64,000 nucleotides of DNA from Cepaea nemoralis (taxonomy: Eukaryota; Mollusca; Gastropoda; Stylommatophora; Helicidae). Position 1 is the first letter of the stretch. The number at the start of each line of letters is the position of its first letter. A program made the position numbers and the translations under genes. Shown piece by piece: positions 1 to 10,527 of this stretch. The DNA lies in the NCBI GenBank assembly GCA_014155875.1, contig JACEFZ010024509.1, positions 1,016,969 to 1,080,968 on the forward strand. Reading direction: 5' to 3'. The notes under the pieces were generated by a model. It was given only the letters and a program-made list of their open reading frames with translations. It was not told the origin of the DNA and did not search any database.

Positions 1-285
1 GGAGCACATATGAAAATGTCCGAAGTGCTGTGATGTCGGTTCTTGACTCAACTCAGCGAGAATAAACCTGGTCATAAGGTAACTTCCTGGATGGGTTAAC
101 TTCTTATAGTCCAAACTGTGTGGCATTGGTGATTATGTCTGTTCACAACTCTGGTTCATCATATTTGCCAATCATTGTTTTAAACTGCTGTTCCTCCATG
201 CCATGATGAACACATGTGGAGATATCCCAAGGGCTGCGATGTCAGTTCTTGGCTCAACTCAAGTCCAATTGGGGGATAAGAGCAG
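1..285 (+). mobile_element. LINE 3' end fragments (RNase H LINE family)
   Basis: Two short segments (about 15-60 and 225-280) carry the block CTGTGATGTCGGTTCTTGAC followed by CTCAACTCA-type repeats. The same block, reverse-complemented, ends the RNase H-bearing LINE remnants near 310, 3780 and 53950. I read them as 3'-terminal pieces of that LINE in plus orientation. No coding sequence is present here. Confidence 0.45.
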
Positions 286-304
286 CAGAAGATTGATTGA
301 TTGA

Positions 305-955
305 TTTATTTATTTAAGAACCGACATCACAGCATTCGGGGCATTCCCATAAGCACTCCGTCCCCATTCTCAGCAGCCAGTGAAGAGTTCCAACACCAAT
401 AGTACCAGTAGCAATCTGATTATATGTCTGTCTAGTATTTCCTCTTAGTTTTGAGTATTGGCCAGATTCTCTGGTCACTCAAGGCAGTGTGCTTCCAAAT
501 CGTCTGCTGCCGATTTTGAAACCAAAGCTCGATGTGTTGGGGAATTGTTAAACATGTTCACTGCCCCCAAAGCCACAGCATCGGCAAGGGCAGAGTAGAC
601 AATCATAAATATAAAAAAACTTAGAGTGGAAGAGCCAATCATAATCACGCATTGCTTTTCTCTGAGCGTTGAGCGTCGGCCAGATCCCCTCGTCACTCCT
701 CGCTGTCTCATTCTTGTCTCATTCTTGCCAGACCATGGTGGTCCATTTGCTCCTCCGAGGTGTACACGTGCTCCCACAAGACCGCACCATGTCTGCCTTG
801 TCATGCATCAATACTCCACCAAGTGTTGCAGAGCCAGCCAATCTGTTCGCCTGTTCATTCCCCAGAACACCAGCATGCCCGGAGAAAAGATCCAGGCGAT
901 GCTTGCCACCCGTGACCTCCGAAGCAAAGCAAGCCACTGCCCAAAGCTTGCCTGT
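305..955 (-). mobile_element. LINE remnant, RNase H C-terminal part and 3' UTR
   Basis: On the minus strand, 719-937 reads FSGHAGVLGNEQANRLAG, the C-terminal signature of the RNase H domain found in some non-LTR retrotransposons (the His of the GH is catalytic in the family). Downstream (305-480) is the shared 3' UTR block also seen at 3760-3950 and 53940-54110. The reading frame is broken by stops, and a SINE fragment sits inside it (about 482-600), so the copy is dead. Confidence 0.6.
482..600 (-). mobile_element. SINE family 2 head fragment inside LINE remnant
   Basis: Read on the minus strand, this segment resembles the tRNA-like head of the SINE family 2 copies near 10000 and 26900: a GTTCGAAAC-like box B (here GTTTCAAAAT) followed by the shared CGATTTGGAAGC block. 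It interrupts the LINE RNase H remnant, which indicates nested insertion. Confidence 0.4.
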
Positions 956-1204
956 CCTCAGAGCTGCAGAAGAAGAAAAATGTACTGATTAAATTTTGAA
1001 AAGCATCATTCTCATTCTGAATATTAAAAAAAAGAAAAAGCAGGCACTTTTGGGAATCACATATTCTAGGCCATAACATAATGAGGTTAAGTGGCCACTT
1101 CCTTTACTCATCACCATCGATTACCAGATGATTCTCAGAAAATTCTGAAAATTGTCCAGGGCTAATTTTTATGCGGCTTAGTTGATTCCAGAGTTGTACC
1201 GGTC

Positions 1205-1292
1205 AGAAAACAGAATTCCACCTTTGCTGGGGATTGAATGTGGACCACTGTCTTGGAAGACATGTGCACTATCCACTTTACCACTGAAGCTC
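1205..1292 (-). repeat. tRNA-like SINE head, possible
   Basis: On the minus strand a box A-like TTCAGTGGTAAAGTGG is followed about 45 bases later by a box B-like CACATTCAATCCCC. This spacing and wording resemble a tRNA-derived SINE promoter. No second copy was found in the window, so this is tentative. Confidence 0.3.
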
Positions 1293-1372
1293 ATCTATAA
1301 ATTAATGTTATATGATCTCTAGAAAGCAACTTGTCAAATCTTAGTCAGTTATTTCCAAAGCCAGCAAACACT

Positions 1373-1412
1373 AATGACCCCAAGTCAAGGACGAGAAGCC
1401 ATCATTTTAGTC
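1373..1412 (-). mobile_element. SINE family 3 fragment
   Basis: The segment CAAGTCAAGGACGAGAAG followed by a CATTTTAGTC-like block matches the body of SINE family 3 copies at 55260-55320 and 48460-48500 (minus orientation). Only about 40 bases remain. Confidence 0.4.
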
Positions 1413-1639
1413 CTTGTATTATGCGCAGGCATCAATTTGCATAACTGAGAAACTTTAAAAGATGTATATGTATGTAAAATTTCCTGGCCTATCGGAGGAC
1501 GATGCATTAATGTAGCCAACAAAAGTCAATGCCTGTGAAATGTGAATGGAGAGCTGAACAAGAGAATAATCTGTTAATGTTTAGAATACATATGTTTTTC
1601 TCATGTCCATATTTCTGCCTTACTGTATTAGGATATTTC

Positions 1640-2600
1640 TTTGTTAATTCTTGTTGTAAAAAAAAAACAACACATTGTTATTTCCACTGGTTCAACAACA
1701 TTCCATTGTTACTTTTTGTAGTACTCCAAAATCACAATGTTATTTCCTCTGGTACAACAACATTCCATTGTTACTTCTTGTAGTATTCCAAAATCACATT
1801 GTGACTTGCTGATTTACCACAACAATCCATTGTTACTTCTTGTAGTACTCCAAAATCACATTATTTCATGTAGAAAAAAACATTTCATTGTTATTCTTGT
1901 AGTACTCCAAAATCACATTGTTACTTCTTGTTTTAATACAACATTCCATTATTACTTCTTCTAGCACAATTAAATCACATCGTTACTGCTAGATCATATT
2001 CCTGTAGCACAGCAGTATCATAGTATTGCTTCCAGTAGTGCAGCCACATCACATTGTTACTTGTACAGCAAAATTACATTCTATCCTGCATAAAACAAAA
2101 TCACATTATTTTCTGTAATACAACAAAATCACAGTATATCCTGTAGTACAACTAAACAACATTATTTCCTGTAGTACAACAACATTTTTTAGTACAACAA
2201 AATTACATTATATCCTGTCCTGTAGTACAACAAAATTACATTATATCCTGTATATAACTAAATCACAATTTATCCTGTAATACAACAAAATTAAATTATA
2301 TCCTGTATACAACTAAATCACAATTTATCCCGTATACAACAAAATTACATTATATCCTGTAAGACAACAGAATTACATATTATCCTGCTTACAACAAGAT
2401 CACTGTAAATCCTGTAGTACAACAAAATAACATTGTTTCCTATAGGACAACAACATTACATTATATTCTGTAGGCTATACCAGAAAATCACACTATATCC
2501 TGTATACAACAAAATAATAACACATGTTAATAACACACGATGCATTATATCCTGTAGTACAACAAAATAACATACATTGTACACTTCATAGCATAAAAAA
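1640..2600. repeat. Degenerate ~30-bp minisatellite
   Basis: About thirty diverged units built around TGTAGTACAACAAAATCAC and TTATATCCTG / TTACTTCTTG follow one another without interruption. The repeat is AT-rich. Short ORFs here (1529-1964) are by-products of the repeat and are not called as genes. Confidence 0.8.
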
Positions 2601-2824
2601 GACTCCTTTACTTTCTAGTTTCAACCCATGTTGTGGTTCCCACCTGGATCTATTGTACATAGTGAATATTTTCAGGTGAAAACCAAGATGCTAGTGTAAA
2701 TACTTTATCAATAAATAACCGAAACAAATATTTCATTGTCTATTCAAACACGCATATATGTTTGATACTTCAGAAAAATATATTTTATTGAATTCAGTAA
2801 TTACATTGATTTCTCTTCGATATG

Positions 2825-2890
2825 TGGCTTAGTGGTTGACGTGTGTGTTTGCTAAAGGACAGTGGTTCAGATCTGAACCCCTGTTATAGC
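2825..2890 (+). repeat. tRNA-like SINE head, possible
   Basis: TGGCTTAGTGG at 2825-2835 fits RNA polymerase III box A, and GGTTCAGATC at 2864-2873 is close to box B at tRNA-like spacing. The remainder of the element is not recognisable and no acceptor-stem pairing is obvious. Confidence 0.35.
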
Positions 2891-3100
2891 AGGCAGTGGT
2901 ATATTTGGATTGGACTCTAAGGGAGCGACCTCTGCCCTTGCACTCTTTCAGTTTAACTTATTCAGTATCCAAATCCAAGGATAATATATCGCCACATGTG
3001 ACCTCATCCAACAAGAGAACTTTGGTTCTAGCATCATTACCCAATTTATCTACGATGCCGTGGTACTACTATGTGGTCAGAAACGTTGGAGACCAACTGC

Positions 3101-3368
3101 TAGAATTACAAAAAAAAAAGAAGTCGCTTAAAAGTCAGCAGGGTCAACTTCATTGCACCGGGTTTTTATCCCAGATAGCTCAGTCTCTTTCCGCAGCCAA
3201 CTGCCGAAAGCGTTGCACAAAGCATGAACTGCTTAGCTCCAGCAATGACCCCCAAGAGTCTCTGAAAAAATGCACTCTTGAACCCAATGACGCGGCCAGG
3301 AATTGAACCCACAACCTACGGAGCCTGAGGTAGACGGCTTCTCCACGGAGACTCCCTGTTAGAATTAC
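3101..3368 (-). mobile_element. SINE family 1 copy with 9-bp target-site duplication
   Basis: A complete minus-strand copy of the tRNA-headed SINE family 1. Its box A is near 3340 and box B (GGTTCAATTCC) near 3305. It is flanked by TAGAATTAC at 3101-3109 and again at 3360-3368, a target-site duplication showing true retrotransposition. The body shares the GACTCTTGGGGGTCATTGCT-type block with copies at 8957, 23778 and 24442. An A-run lies at the 3' tail side. Confidence 0.75.
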
Positions 3369-3755
3369 TAGCAAATTGCAGACATTCACTAATTAAAGCC
3401 TGCGCAGAATAGCAGAAATGAAATGTATGACAGAATTACCGACGTGGAGCTCATGGAGAGAACTAAACAAATCCATGTAAACCAAGAGATGAGGAAAAAT
3501 ACGCTGGTGGTGGATACGATACACAGAGAGAAAATCCGACAATGTAACCACAAACTCTATACTCTGGACCCGATATGGCAAACTGAATAACGGGCGAGTT
3601 AACAACACACAGAGAAGAGAATTATAGACAGATGAAAAATATTGCGAGGGCTTGGAGTAAGCTGCAGGGGAAGATCACAAGATAGGACGGCTTGTTTGAG
3701 GACCTATGCAGAATAATAAGTGTCTGAAAGTGTCGGCGTGATATCAGATAAAATT
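3369..3755. other. Unassigned interval
   Basis: I see no recognisable gene, repeat family or RNA here; short ORFs on both strands lack codon or motif support. Confidence 0.4.
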
Positions 3756-4135
3756 GTCATTGAGTTGAGCTGAGTTGAGTTGAGCTAAGAACCGACATTA
3801 CTGCACCCAGAACATTTCCATATGCGCTCCATCCCCTCGTTAAACAGCCAGCGAAGAGTCACACCACTAATCGTTCCCACCGCTATCTGATTGAAAGTTC
3901 TCCTGGTCTTCCCTCTAAGTTTTTAGATTCTATCAGAACCCCTGCCAATCACCCGCAATCTCATCCTTTCCACATACGGGTTCTCAATCTGTTTCTCCAC
4001 ATCAACCTGGTCCCACAAGCGCACGACACCTCTCCCTTGTCCATAGGTAATCAACCACCAAGAGGTGCATTCCCTGTCAGCCTATCAGCCTGTTCATTCC
4101 CCCGCACTCCCGCATGGCCAGGGCAGAAAATTCTT
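3756..4135 (-). mobile_element. LINE remnant, RNase H tail and 3' UTR
   Basis: On the minus strand 4095-4135 encodes a GHAGV-type RNase H C-terminal motif followed by NEQADRLTG-like residues. The 3' UTR at 3790-3950 matches the copies at 305-480 and 53940-54110. The 3' end is a short (TGAGT)-like tandem at 3758-3785. Frames are broken. Confidence 0.55.
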
Positions 4136-4303
4136 TAAATTCTTACAATCGATAACCATTGGCGCGAGGTGAGCCATTCCACACAAAACATTCCTTTCTC
4201 CATCTTACTAAGCATACCCCTTGAGTCCGTGATGAAGACGGATTGTAAACATTGGCTGCAGACGTGTGAGGGAGTTGACGGAGGAATGACATGAAATCAT
4301 CCA

Positions 4304-6099
4304 ATGAGCAGCATACAAGAAGAGGAAATTGAATCTTTAAGAGCAATTTTCTGCAGGGATGATGAATTCATTGCTTAAAAAGACACTGAGGGTCAGCTCA
4401 TAACAGTGAGAAAAAGCAGCGGCTGCAGAAGGATATAACAATATGAATTGGAAACAAATAGGTATATTAAGCTCCTGCGAGAAGAAACGTACTAAACATC
4501 AACACGTTGCACATACCTTACAAGGAGATCCATCGTATCCCGAAATACAGGTGAAAATCCGAAATCAGAAGCACTCAAATATGTAAAATGAATAATAAAA
4601 TAAAATACACACAAACGCATACAATACGACACACAGGACGGCCGACGTTTCGATTCTCAGAATCTTTGTCAAGGACAGGACAACACGGATAGATAGGACA
4701 ACGAAATAAAAAGCACAAAACTAAAAAGCACATCCACTACGTATCCATGTGGGAGCAGAAAAGGGAGCCTTTTGCCTTTTCTGCTCCACATGGATACGTA
4801 GTGGTTGTGCTTTTTAGTTTTGTGCTTTTTATTTCGTTGTCCCATCTATCCGTGTTGTCCTGTTCTTGACAAAGATTCTGAGAATCGAAACGTCGGCCGT
4901 CCTGTGTGTCGTATAGTACGCGTTTGTTTGTATTTTATTTTATTATTCATTTTATATATTTATTGAGTGCTTCTGATTTCGGATTTTCACCTGTATTTCG
5001 GGATACGGTGGATCTCCTTGTAAGGTATGCGTGTTGATGTTTAGTACGTTTCTTCTCGCAGGAGCTTAATATACCTATTTGTTTCCAATTCATAACAGTG
5101 AACTTTGACTTTTTCTCCCTGGCTTATAATGAAGTGGAAAGGAACAGCACAAATGGAAGCATCAGTATCTCCCTTGCTCCAGGGTACCCACAAACTCAGC
5201 AACCTAAGATTTACATCAGATACTCATGCTTGCCAGATTCTCTCAAAGAAACTGTCCAACAGAAGGTTGAAGAGACATCAGCTGCTCTACAAGGGAAGTC
5301 CATGTTGCTAGATCTGTGCTATCTTGCTCAGAAACTGCTAGAAAGAGAGATCAAGACATTCCAGTCAACACAACACAAAGCAGACAGCAAGGGTGCAGCT
5401 TCAGAGACAAAGGTTCCAGGAGTCTTTCAAAGACATTTACAACAGCAAAAGCACTGTAACACTGTTTCTGAAGTCTCGACCATAGTACCAGATTACGGTA
5501 TACAAGTAATGAATTCTGAATCAGACTTAGAATGCAGCAAATATGTAAGTTCTAAAATACACCAGTTGAAAGACATGAAATCTTTACTTAACAATCAGTT
5601 TCACAACTCAAAGCATGAGGATGTCAGTGGAGTTGAAAATGATTCTAAAGTTATGACAGCATTACTTAAATTGGATCACATGCGCTCAAAGCAAAGCTAT
5701 ATTAATTCAATTAGGAAGTGGACTACAGAATTGGGTTTGACAGGCAGGCTAATTTTCTGCAACAAACTGATCCTCGTCCTGTTACAGGGAACATCTGAGG
5801 CCATCAGGGAATACATAGTCACGAACAGAACAACTAATGTTGATGTGGACTCCAAGGGCAGAGCTTGTAAGGAGAGGATGCTGACTGTCTTGTGTGAAGT
5901 GCCTGTAGTGTCCCATCAACGACTGTCGGATTTCTGTGTTCTGGAGTTGGCAGCGGTGAAGTCTTTACAAGAATTGTTTCACAGCCTTTCTATGCAATAC
6001 ACCTGTATGGGAATTATGTTAGTCACCTTAATCATATTCCAGGTAGCAGAGTTACCTCCTCCAAACAGCACAAGTAGTGATGCTGTGATAGGCAGGTGA
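4304..6099 (+). pseudogene. RWDD3-like: RWDD3-like sequence, interrupted by a fold-back element
   Basis: RWDD3 (RSUME) is an RWD-domain protein of the SUMO-conjugation and stress pathway. The N-terminal part (ATG at 4304, then EEEIESLRAIFCRDDEF) is the start of an RWD domain. It runs into an in-frame TAA at 4376-4378 and a net one-base frameshift around the A5 run near 4412. The rest is open from 5098 to a TGA at 6097-6099, about 333 codons: the second half of the RWD domain (APGYP, about residues 26-30) and a C-terminal domain with [18 protein letters not shown] and [12 protein letters not shown], which match RWDD3 as I know it. A palindromic element sits between the parts. It may be a decayed gene, a retrocopy, or a gene with consensus errors. 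Presence of family: high confidence; status as pseudogene: moderate. Confidence 0.72.
4441..5091. mobile_element. Large palindromic fold-back element (~650 bp)
   Basis: The left arm (from GAATTGGAAACAAATAGG at 4445) and right arm (ending CCTATTTGTTTCCAATTC at 5091) are reverse complements over about 320 bases each, meeting near 4768 with almost no loop. ATAACA flanks both sides (4435-4440 and 5092-5097) as a likely 6-bp target-site duplication. There is no internal ORF, so it is non-autonomous, like a fold-back or MITE. It lies inside the RWD coding sequence. Confidence 0.85.
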
Positions 6100-6187
6100 A
6101 GTCGCTATAGAAAAGACAGTTTTACTGAAAGTATATTTACTGAATTTATTGAAGTGTGTTTGACAATGATGGCAAACATCTGCGAAT

Positions 6188-6193
6188 AATAAA
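6188..6193 (+). terminator. Poly(A) signal AATAAA downstream of RWDD3-like ORF
   Basis: AATAAA lies 89 bases past the TGA of the RWDD3-like reading frame, in AT-rich sequence, and would suit its 3' end. No genomic poly(A) tract follows within the next 30 bases, which gives no support to a recent retrocopy. Confidence 0.5.
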
Positions 6194-6494
6194 GATTATA
6201 TGTTGGCAGTAAACAGCAGTCTTAACAGAGGACTTCCGGTCGCCAACATGGCGGTTAGGCGTTGAACCGTTAAGGCTTGTGGCGTGTTTATGCTTGCAGC
6301 TACGGTTTGCAATCGCATTTTCCTCATGTTGGACTGGTAGTACATGGTTCCGTCGCCCTGCTACTGAGTGAGTGCGTGGGCGACACTGTGAGCTGTGGAA
6401 TTCGCGGGAAATGCTCTTAAATCTGTTCTGTACAGTAACCTGCATGTTCGGAACAATGGCTATCGGCTGTTGCCGAATTGACTGAATTGATCGG

Positions 6495-6622
6495 TGCATT
6501 TTTCAGGAGACTCCCGGGAGTCGGTGCTGAAGCTGCGGAGTTCGTGCTTTATGTGACACTTTCGGTGGGTCGCCCTGAGGTAAAAGACCGAGTCATGTAA
6601 GAAAACCCGGGTCAATGAGGTC
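6495..6622 (+). mobile_element. SINE family 1, 3' part only
   Basis: GAGACTCCCGGGAGTCGG, then GGAGTTCGTGCTTTATG and a block ending near GGGTCAATGAGGTC, correspond to the body of SINE family 1 copies. The tRNA-like head is missing, so this is a 5'-truncated copy on the plus strand. Confidence 0.55.
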
Positions 6623-6626
6623 TTTC

Positions 6627-6850
6627 TGGTGACTGCCGAGTCCATCGACGATGAACTGTGGTTTTCGTGGATTAATTTTTGTGTTGGCATTCTGGCGGCG
6701 GCAATATTGTCACGAAAATTCTTGGAGATGTCGATCGATGAAAGACTGTCACGCCATACGTCTACAAGCAGCCGTCATTCTTTAATGTGTTGTTGATCGA
6801 GGAAGGACTGTCGCGCCATTGGTCTGCAGGCGGCAGCCATCCTTTGATGT
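6627..6850. repeat. Dispersed low-copy repeat with internal 57-bp duplication
   Basis: GACTGCCGAGTCCATCGACG and the following GATGAACTG block recur in diverged form at 10278-10350. At 6730-6840 two successive ~57-bp units share GATCGATGAAAGACTGTC / GATCGAGGAAGGACTGTC and end in CTTTAATGTG / CTTTGATGTG. Function is unknown. Confidence 0.45.
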
Positions 6851-7011
6851 GGTAGACAGGCTGTCTGCGTGGAAGTCGGCAGGATCTTATGTTGTGGGGA
6901 AATTATTCTCCAGATTACAGACGGCGGGACTTTTTGAAGTACCGGGACAAGTCCCCAGATGAAAGCGGGACAGACAGCCAGTTGTTTCCATCGAGTCGAA
7001 AAAAAAAAATT

Positions 7012-7215
7012 AAGTTGCATGTCCTTCACAGAACGTAGGAGTCAACCCCAGCATGTTCGCTGTTCGTGATTCCTGGGCAAATTTTACGTTCAGTAGTTTG
7101 CCATTGCTTTCTGAACGACCGGCTCCTATACCTTTTTCGAAAAAACCAGCACTGCTGCGTTTCGAAACCGGGTATACGGGCTCACAAACCACGTTCGCAA
7201 GCCCTTAGCCACGAG
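7012..7215 (-). mobile_element. SINE family 2 copy
   Basis: Minus-strand tRNA-derived SINE. The head carries a box B-like GTTTCGAAAC (about 7160) and the body has CAGAAAGCAATGGCAAACTA. The tail ends in GGACATGC-type sequence at 7012. It matches copies at 9811, 26713, 27783, 55490 and 55792. Confidence 0.65.
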
Positions 7216-8015
7216 AAAAATAGTTTCTAGATGTCTACTGTCTAGACAGACTTGTGACGTCATTCAGACACAGTATTAAAACAGTCGGGATAAACAAATT
7301 TGGCCACAGTCGACCAGATGTTGTGACACATCAAGGACGTGTGTGTGTGATGTTCCTGGTTTTGAGTATAGAGAGAGACTAAAGTGGCTCGATTAATGAA
7401 GGAAGGTTTTTTACTCAGCGGCTTTTGCGCTGGGCCCATAACCCAGAGGATCTGCATGAACCTGGCCTCTGCTGAGCGGGAAACGATGATTATATAAGTG
7501 TGTTTCCTAAGTGATAGTTTACATCACAGTAAAATAAAGACACTGAAAATACCACCAGTACCAGGAACACTAGTAGAGATATAGATACCTGGAACATTAA
7601 CATTGTGTGTTACAATTGGGGAATTCGTATGAGAAGTTAAACACTAACAGTTAGTTCCAAAGTGACAGTAAACATTTTTGGACTATACTAGAATTCTCTG
7701 AACACAGAACTTGTAGGGACATAGTAGTTACACTGTGTGTGTCAGATTGATGGTCAATATTGGACTATATCCACTATTGGTGACCAGGCATCCGGATTGT
7801 CCAAGAGCTATTGGAGGAAGTCGACACTTGGCCGGAGAGATACATCATTTGGGTGAGGTCTTCTGTTCTTGATATATGGTGCTGTTGTGTGGCCAGTACA
7901 GTGATGAAACAGACTTTGCTCCTGAGCTGTTCGGTATGATTCTGAATACACACTAGATTATACGACAGACATTCTACACACACACTTTGCACATACCTGA
8001 CACTGTTTTTCATTA
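7216..8015. other. Unassigned interval
   Basis: No coding, repeat or RNA assignment can be supported. Short ORFs (7260-7457, 7774-8013 minus) show no domain or composition signal. Confidence 0.35.
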
Positions 8016-8098
8016 AATTAATTTGTCACTTATGTTAGAGGCTAGTGTTGTGTGGGTATGTTTTTGGAATGGAATGAGAGAGGGGGTATGGTCCAAGG

Positions 8099-8100
<2 letters not shown>

Positions 8101-8153
<53 letters not shown>

Positions 8154-8154
8154 G

Positions 8155-8224
<70 letters not shown>
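8101..8224. repeat. (GA)n microsatellite with internal G tract
   Basis: A pure GA run of about 124 bases is interrupted by a G-run at about 8143-8158. Arg-Glu and Ser-Leu ORFs on either strand are artefacts of the repeat. Confidence 0.95.
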
Positions 8225-8228
<4 letters not shown>

Positions 8229-8347
8229 TCCGAAGACTGACGGGGTGTTGTGGACAGAAAGCTAGGAGATCCTCAAGATAATGATATGGGGTTAAAAGAA
8301 TGTGGGTGTTGATTCCCCTCACCCCAGGGACGACACTTATTACGACA

Positions 8348-8514
8348 AATATGCACAGTGTACCTGTGCGGGCTGTTGGATTGCCGAGACTCTGCCTATT
8401 CCCTTTTCACATTGGACAGTGGGGAGCATTTGTATGATATTCAATGGCACAGGAACGGAACATAATGGGGACGATCCGTTGCCGTGAATTTGGAACATCG
8501 ACTAACTAACTAAC
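8348..8514 (+). repeat. Dispersed repeat with (AACT)n tail, copy 1
   Basis: ATGCACAGTGTACCTGTGCG through CATTGGACAGTG and GGCACAGGAACGGA to a CTAACTAACTAAC tail matches 10358-10527 over its length. The short tandem tail at one end suggests the 3' end of a retroelement in plus orientation. Confidence 0.6.
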
Positions 8515-8786
8515 GTGATGAAGACAATGTGTGTTGCAGTGGTCTCTTCTAACCAACGGAATGCCGCTGTGACTGCTTCCACCTCCATTCCCATGCTGTT
8601 GGTCGTAGCATCATATGCCATACTCTCCTTTTTCAAGAATCGTCCATTAGCCATCCCAATGAAACCCCAACCACTCCGCCTGTTTCTCACCACTGACCCA
8701 TAAGCATAGATCACTATGCCACTTTGATGTGTATTACTCTGGATCAGTTGTTGCACCTCAAACTCTGTGCTGCCCATTCCATGCAC
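8502..8786 (-). mobile_element. LINE remnant, RNase H N-terminal half
   Basis: Minus-strand frame contains VIYAYGSVVRNRRSGWGFIG, then MEVEAVTAAFRWLEETTATH. These match the first half of the LINE RNase H domain seen more completely at 54185-54700, where the equivalent reads FTDGSV and MEVEGVTVAFRWLE. The catalytic Asp of the first motif is Tyr here. The copy is cut where the (AACT)n repeat begins. Confidence 0.6.
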
Positions 8787-8950
8787 TCACAACCCAGTGT
8801 TACTATTACATTGTGCCAGTCCGTCCTGTCTGCCGGTACTTCAACCCACTGTTTTTCACGATTGATGGTCTAGATCACACACCTGACTTATATACAGGAC
8901 CTTCGTCGTCTTAGTTATCAGACAGGATAAGGATTATCTACCTGTAGAGT

Positions 8951-9199
8951 GGAAGAAAAAAGTCGAGAGGGTCGACTTCATTGCCCCGGGTTTTATCCCA
9001 TATGGCTCGACCTCTTTCGGCAGGATGACCTGTCGAAAGCATCGCACAAAGCACGAACTCCGTAGCTCCGGCGACGACCCCATGGAGTCTCTGAGAAAAA
9101 TGCACTCGTGAACCAAAAGACGTAGCCCGGAATCGAACCCGCAACCTTTGGAGCGCGAGGCACACGGCTTGACTACTTCGCCACGGAGATATAGGAAGA
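8951..9199 (-). mobile_element. SINE family 1 copy
   Basis: Minus-strand copy with box B GGTTCGATTCC near 9135 and box A TGGCGAAGTAG near 9175. A possible short target-site duplication GGAAGA lies at 8951-8956 and 9194-9199. The body is very close to copies at 23778-24010 and 24442-24679. Confidence 0.75.
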
Positions 9200-9276
9200 T
9201 ATTCTATTGTGAACTACAGTTGGTGAAACACCAACAGTTTGGCTTGATGTGCGATGGGGAGTATGATAGGGGTTGT

Positions 9277-9434
<158 letters not shown>

Positions 9435-9538
9435 TATGTTAAACATGTACACAGAAAATATAACAACAAATGTCCAAAAGTATGAAATGAGACAGTTTTG
9501 GTCCACTCATTGTTGTTGTTGTTTTTTTCTTCTAAAAT

Positions 9539-9675
9539 TCGCATATCCTTTTACAGGACATCGCTGTCAACATCAGCATCTTTCAGCTCTCTGTTGATTT
9601 CTTGGCAAGATTACGCTCAGTAGTTTACCATTGCTTTCTGAGCGGCCGGCTCAGTTATCCCGCAAGTCACCAGCG
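9539..9675 (-). mobile_element. SINE family 2, 3' part
   Basis: GCATATCCTTTTACAGGACA at 9541 through CAGTAGTTTACCATTGC and TGAGCGGCCGGCTC matches the tail half of SINE family 2. The tRNA-like head is absent. Confidence 0.6.
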
Positions 9676-9810
9676 GGGGACGAACCACTCATAAATGGTG
9701 GAAATTCTTTTCCTGAATTCAGCTATGCAGTTGATATAGTTCTACCCTCAGACAGTGCTAACGAATTAAATTTGTAATTCTATCTGTTAAAAGACAAAAA
9801 GGTTAGCTGC

Positions 9811-10045
9811 ATATCCTTTACAGGACATGCAAGTCAACCCCTGCATTTTTTTGGTGTTTGTGATTTCTTGGCAAGTTTGCGTTCAGTAGTTTTCCATTGC
9901 TGTCTGAACGATTGTCACTCATACTATTGTATGAAAACCAACACAAGGCAGTAGCTTCCAAATCGCCCGCAGATGTGTTTCGAACGCGGTTTGTGAGATT
10001 GGGAATTACATTCATAACTCCTTTGCCGCAGAGCCGGAGATTAAG
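9811..10045 (-). mobile_element. SINE family 2 copy, near full length
   Basis: Runs from the tail GCATATCCTTTACAGGACAT to the head on the minus strand. It includes a box B-like CGCGTTCGAAACAC near 9975 and a box A-like GGCAAAGGAGTTA near 10020. Together with the copies at 26713 and 7012 it defines a tRNA-derived family of about 230 bp. Confidence 0.7.
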
Positions 10046-10357
10046 AGAAAGTGTTGGTTAAAACCCTTTTTTGTTCTGAATTTGCCGTTTCCATCGATGA
10101 TGAACTGTATTTTCACTATGTACAGTGAAATGTTTTTACATCTGTCCGAGGTTGTTGGTTGTTTGTTGTTGCGTGAACTGCATTTCGGAGAAACAAATGG
10201 CGTGGCTGGCTAGAAAACGTATAGAAATGGAACAACAACATTTAGAAACATCAAGACTTTGTAGGTGAACATCTGGTTGGGAAAGTGACTGCCACTTCCA
10301 TCAAGGATGTACTGTATATTTCTTAGAGGACTTTTGTTGTGACATTCTAGCGGCATC
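10046..10357. other. Interval with a diverged dispersed-repeat copy
   Basis: 10278-10350 is a diverged partner of the repeat at 6627-6720 (GACTGCCACTTCCATCAAGG, then ATTCTAGCGGCATCA). The rest is unassigned. Confidence 0.4.
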
Positions 10358-10527
10358 ATTATGCACAGTGTGCCTGGGCGGGCTGTTGTTTGTCGAGACT
10401 CCTGTCTTTTCCACTTTTCACATTGGGCAGTGAGGAACATTTTATGTGATATTCATTGGCACAGGATAGGAGCATAATGGAGACGACCCGTTGCTGTGAT
10501 GTTGGAACCGCGACTGACTAACTAACT
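10358..10527 (+). repeat. Dispersed repeat with (AACT)n tail, copy 2
   Basis: ATGCACAGTGTGCCTGGGCG through CATTGGGCAGTGAGG and GGCACAGGATAGGAG to GACTAACTAAC aligns with 8348-8514, including the terminal CTAA repeats. Confidence 0.6.

Noticed and set aside
2896..3306. 136-codon plus ORF
   Set aside because: Its second half is antisense to a SINE family 1 copy with target-site duplication; the first half has no recognisable motif.
8023..8322. Arg-Glu / Ser-Leu ORFs over 8100-8224
   Set aside because: Direct translation of the GA microsatellite on both strands.
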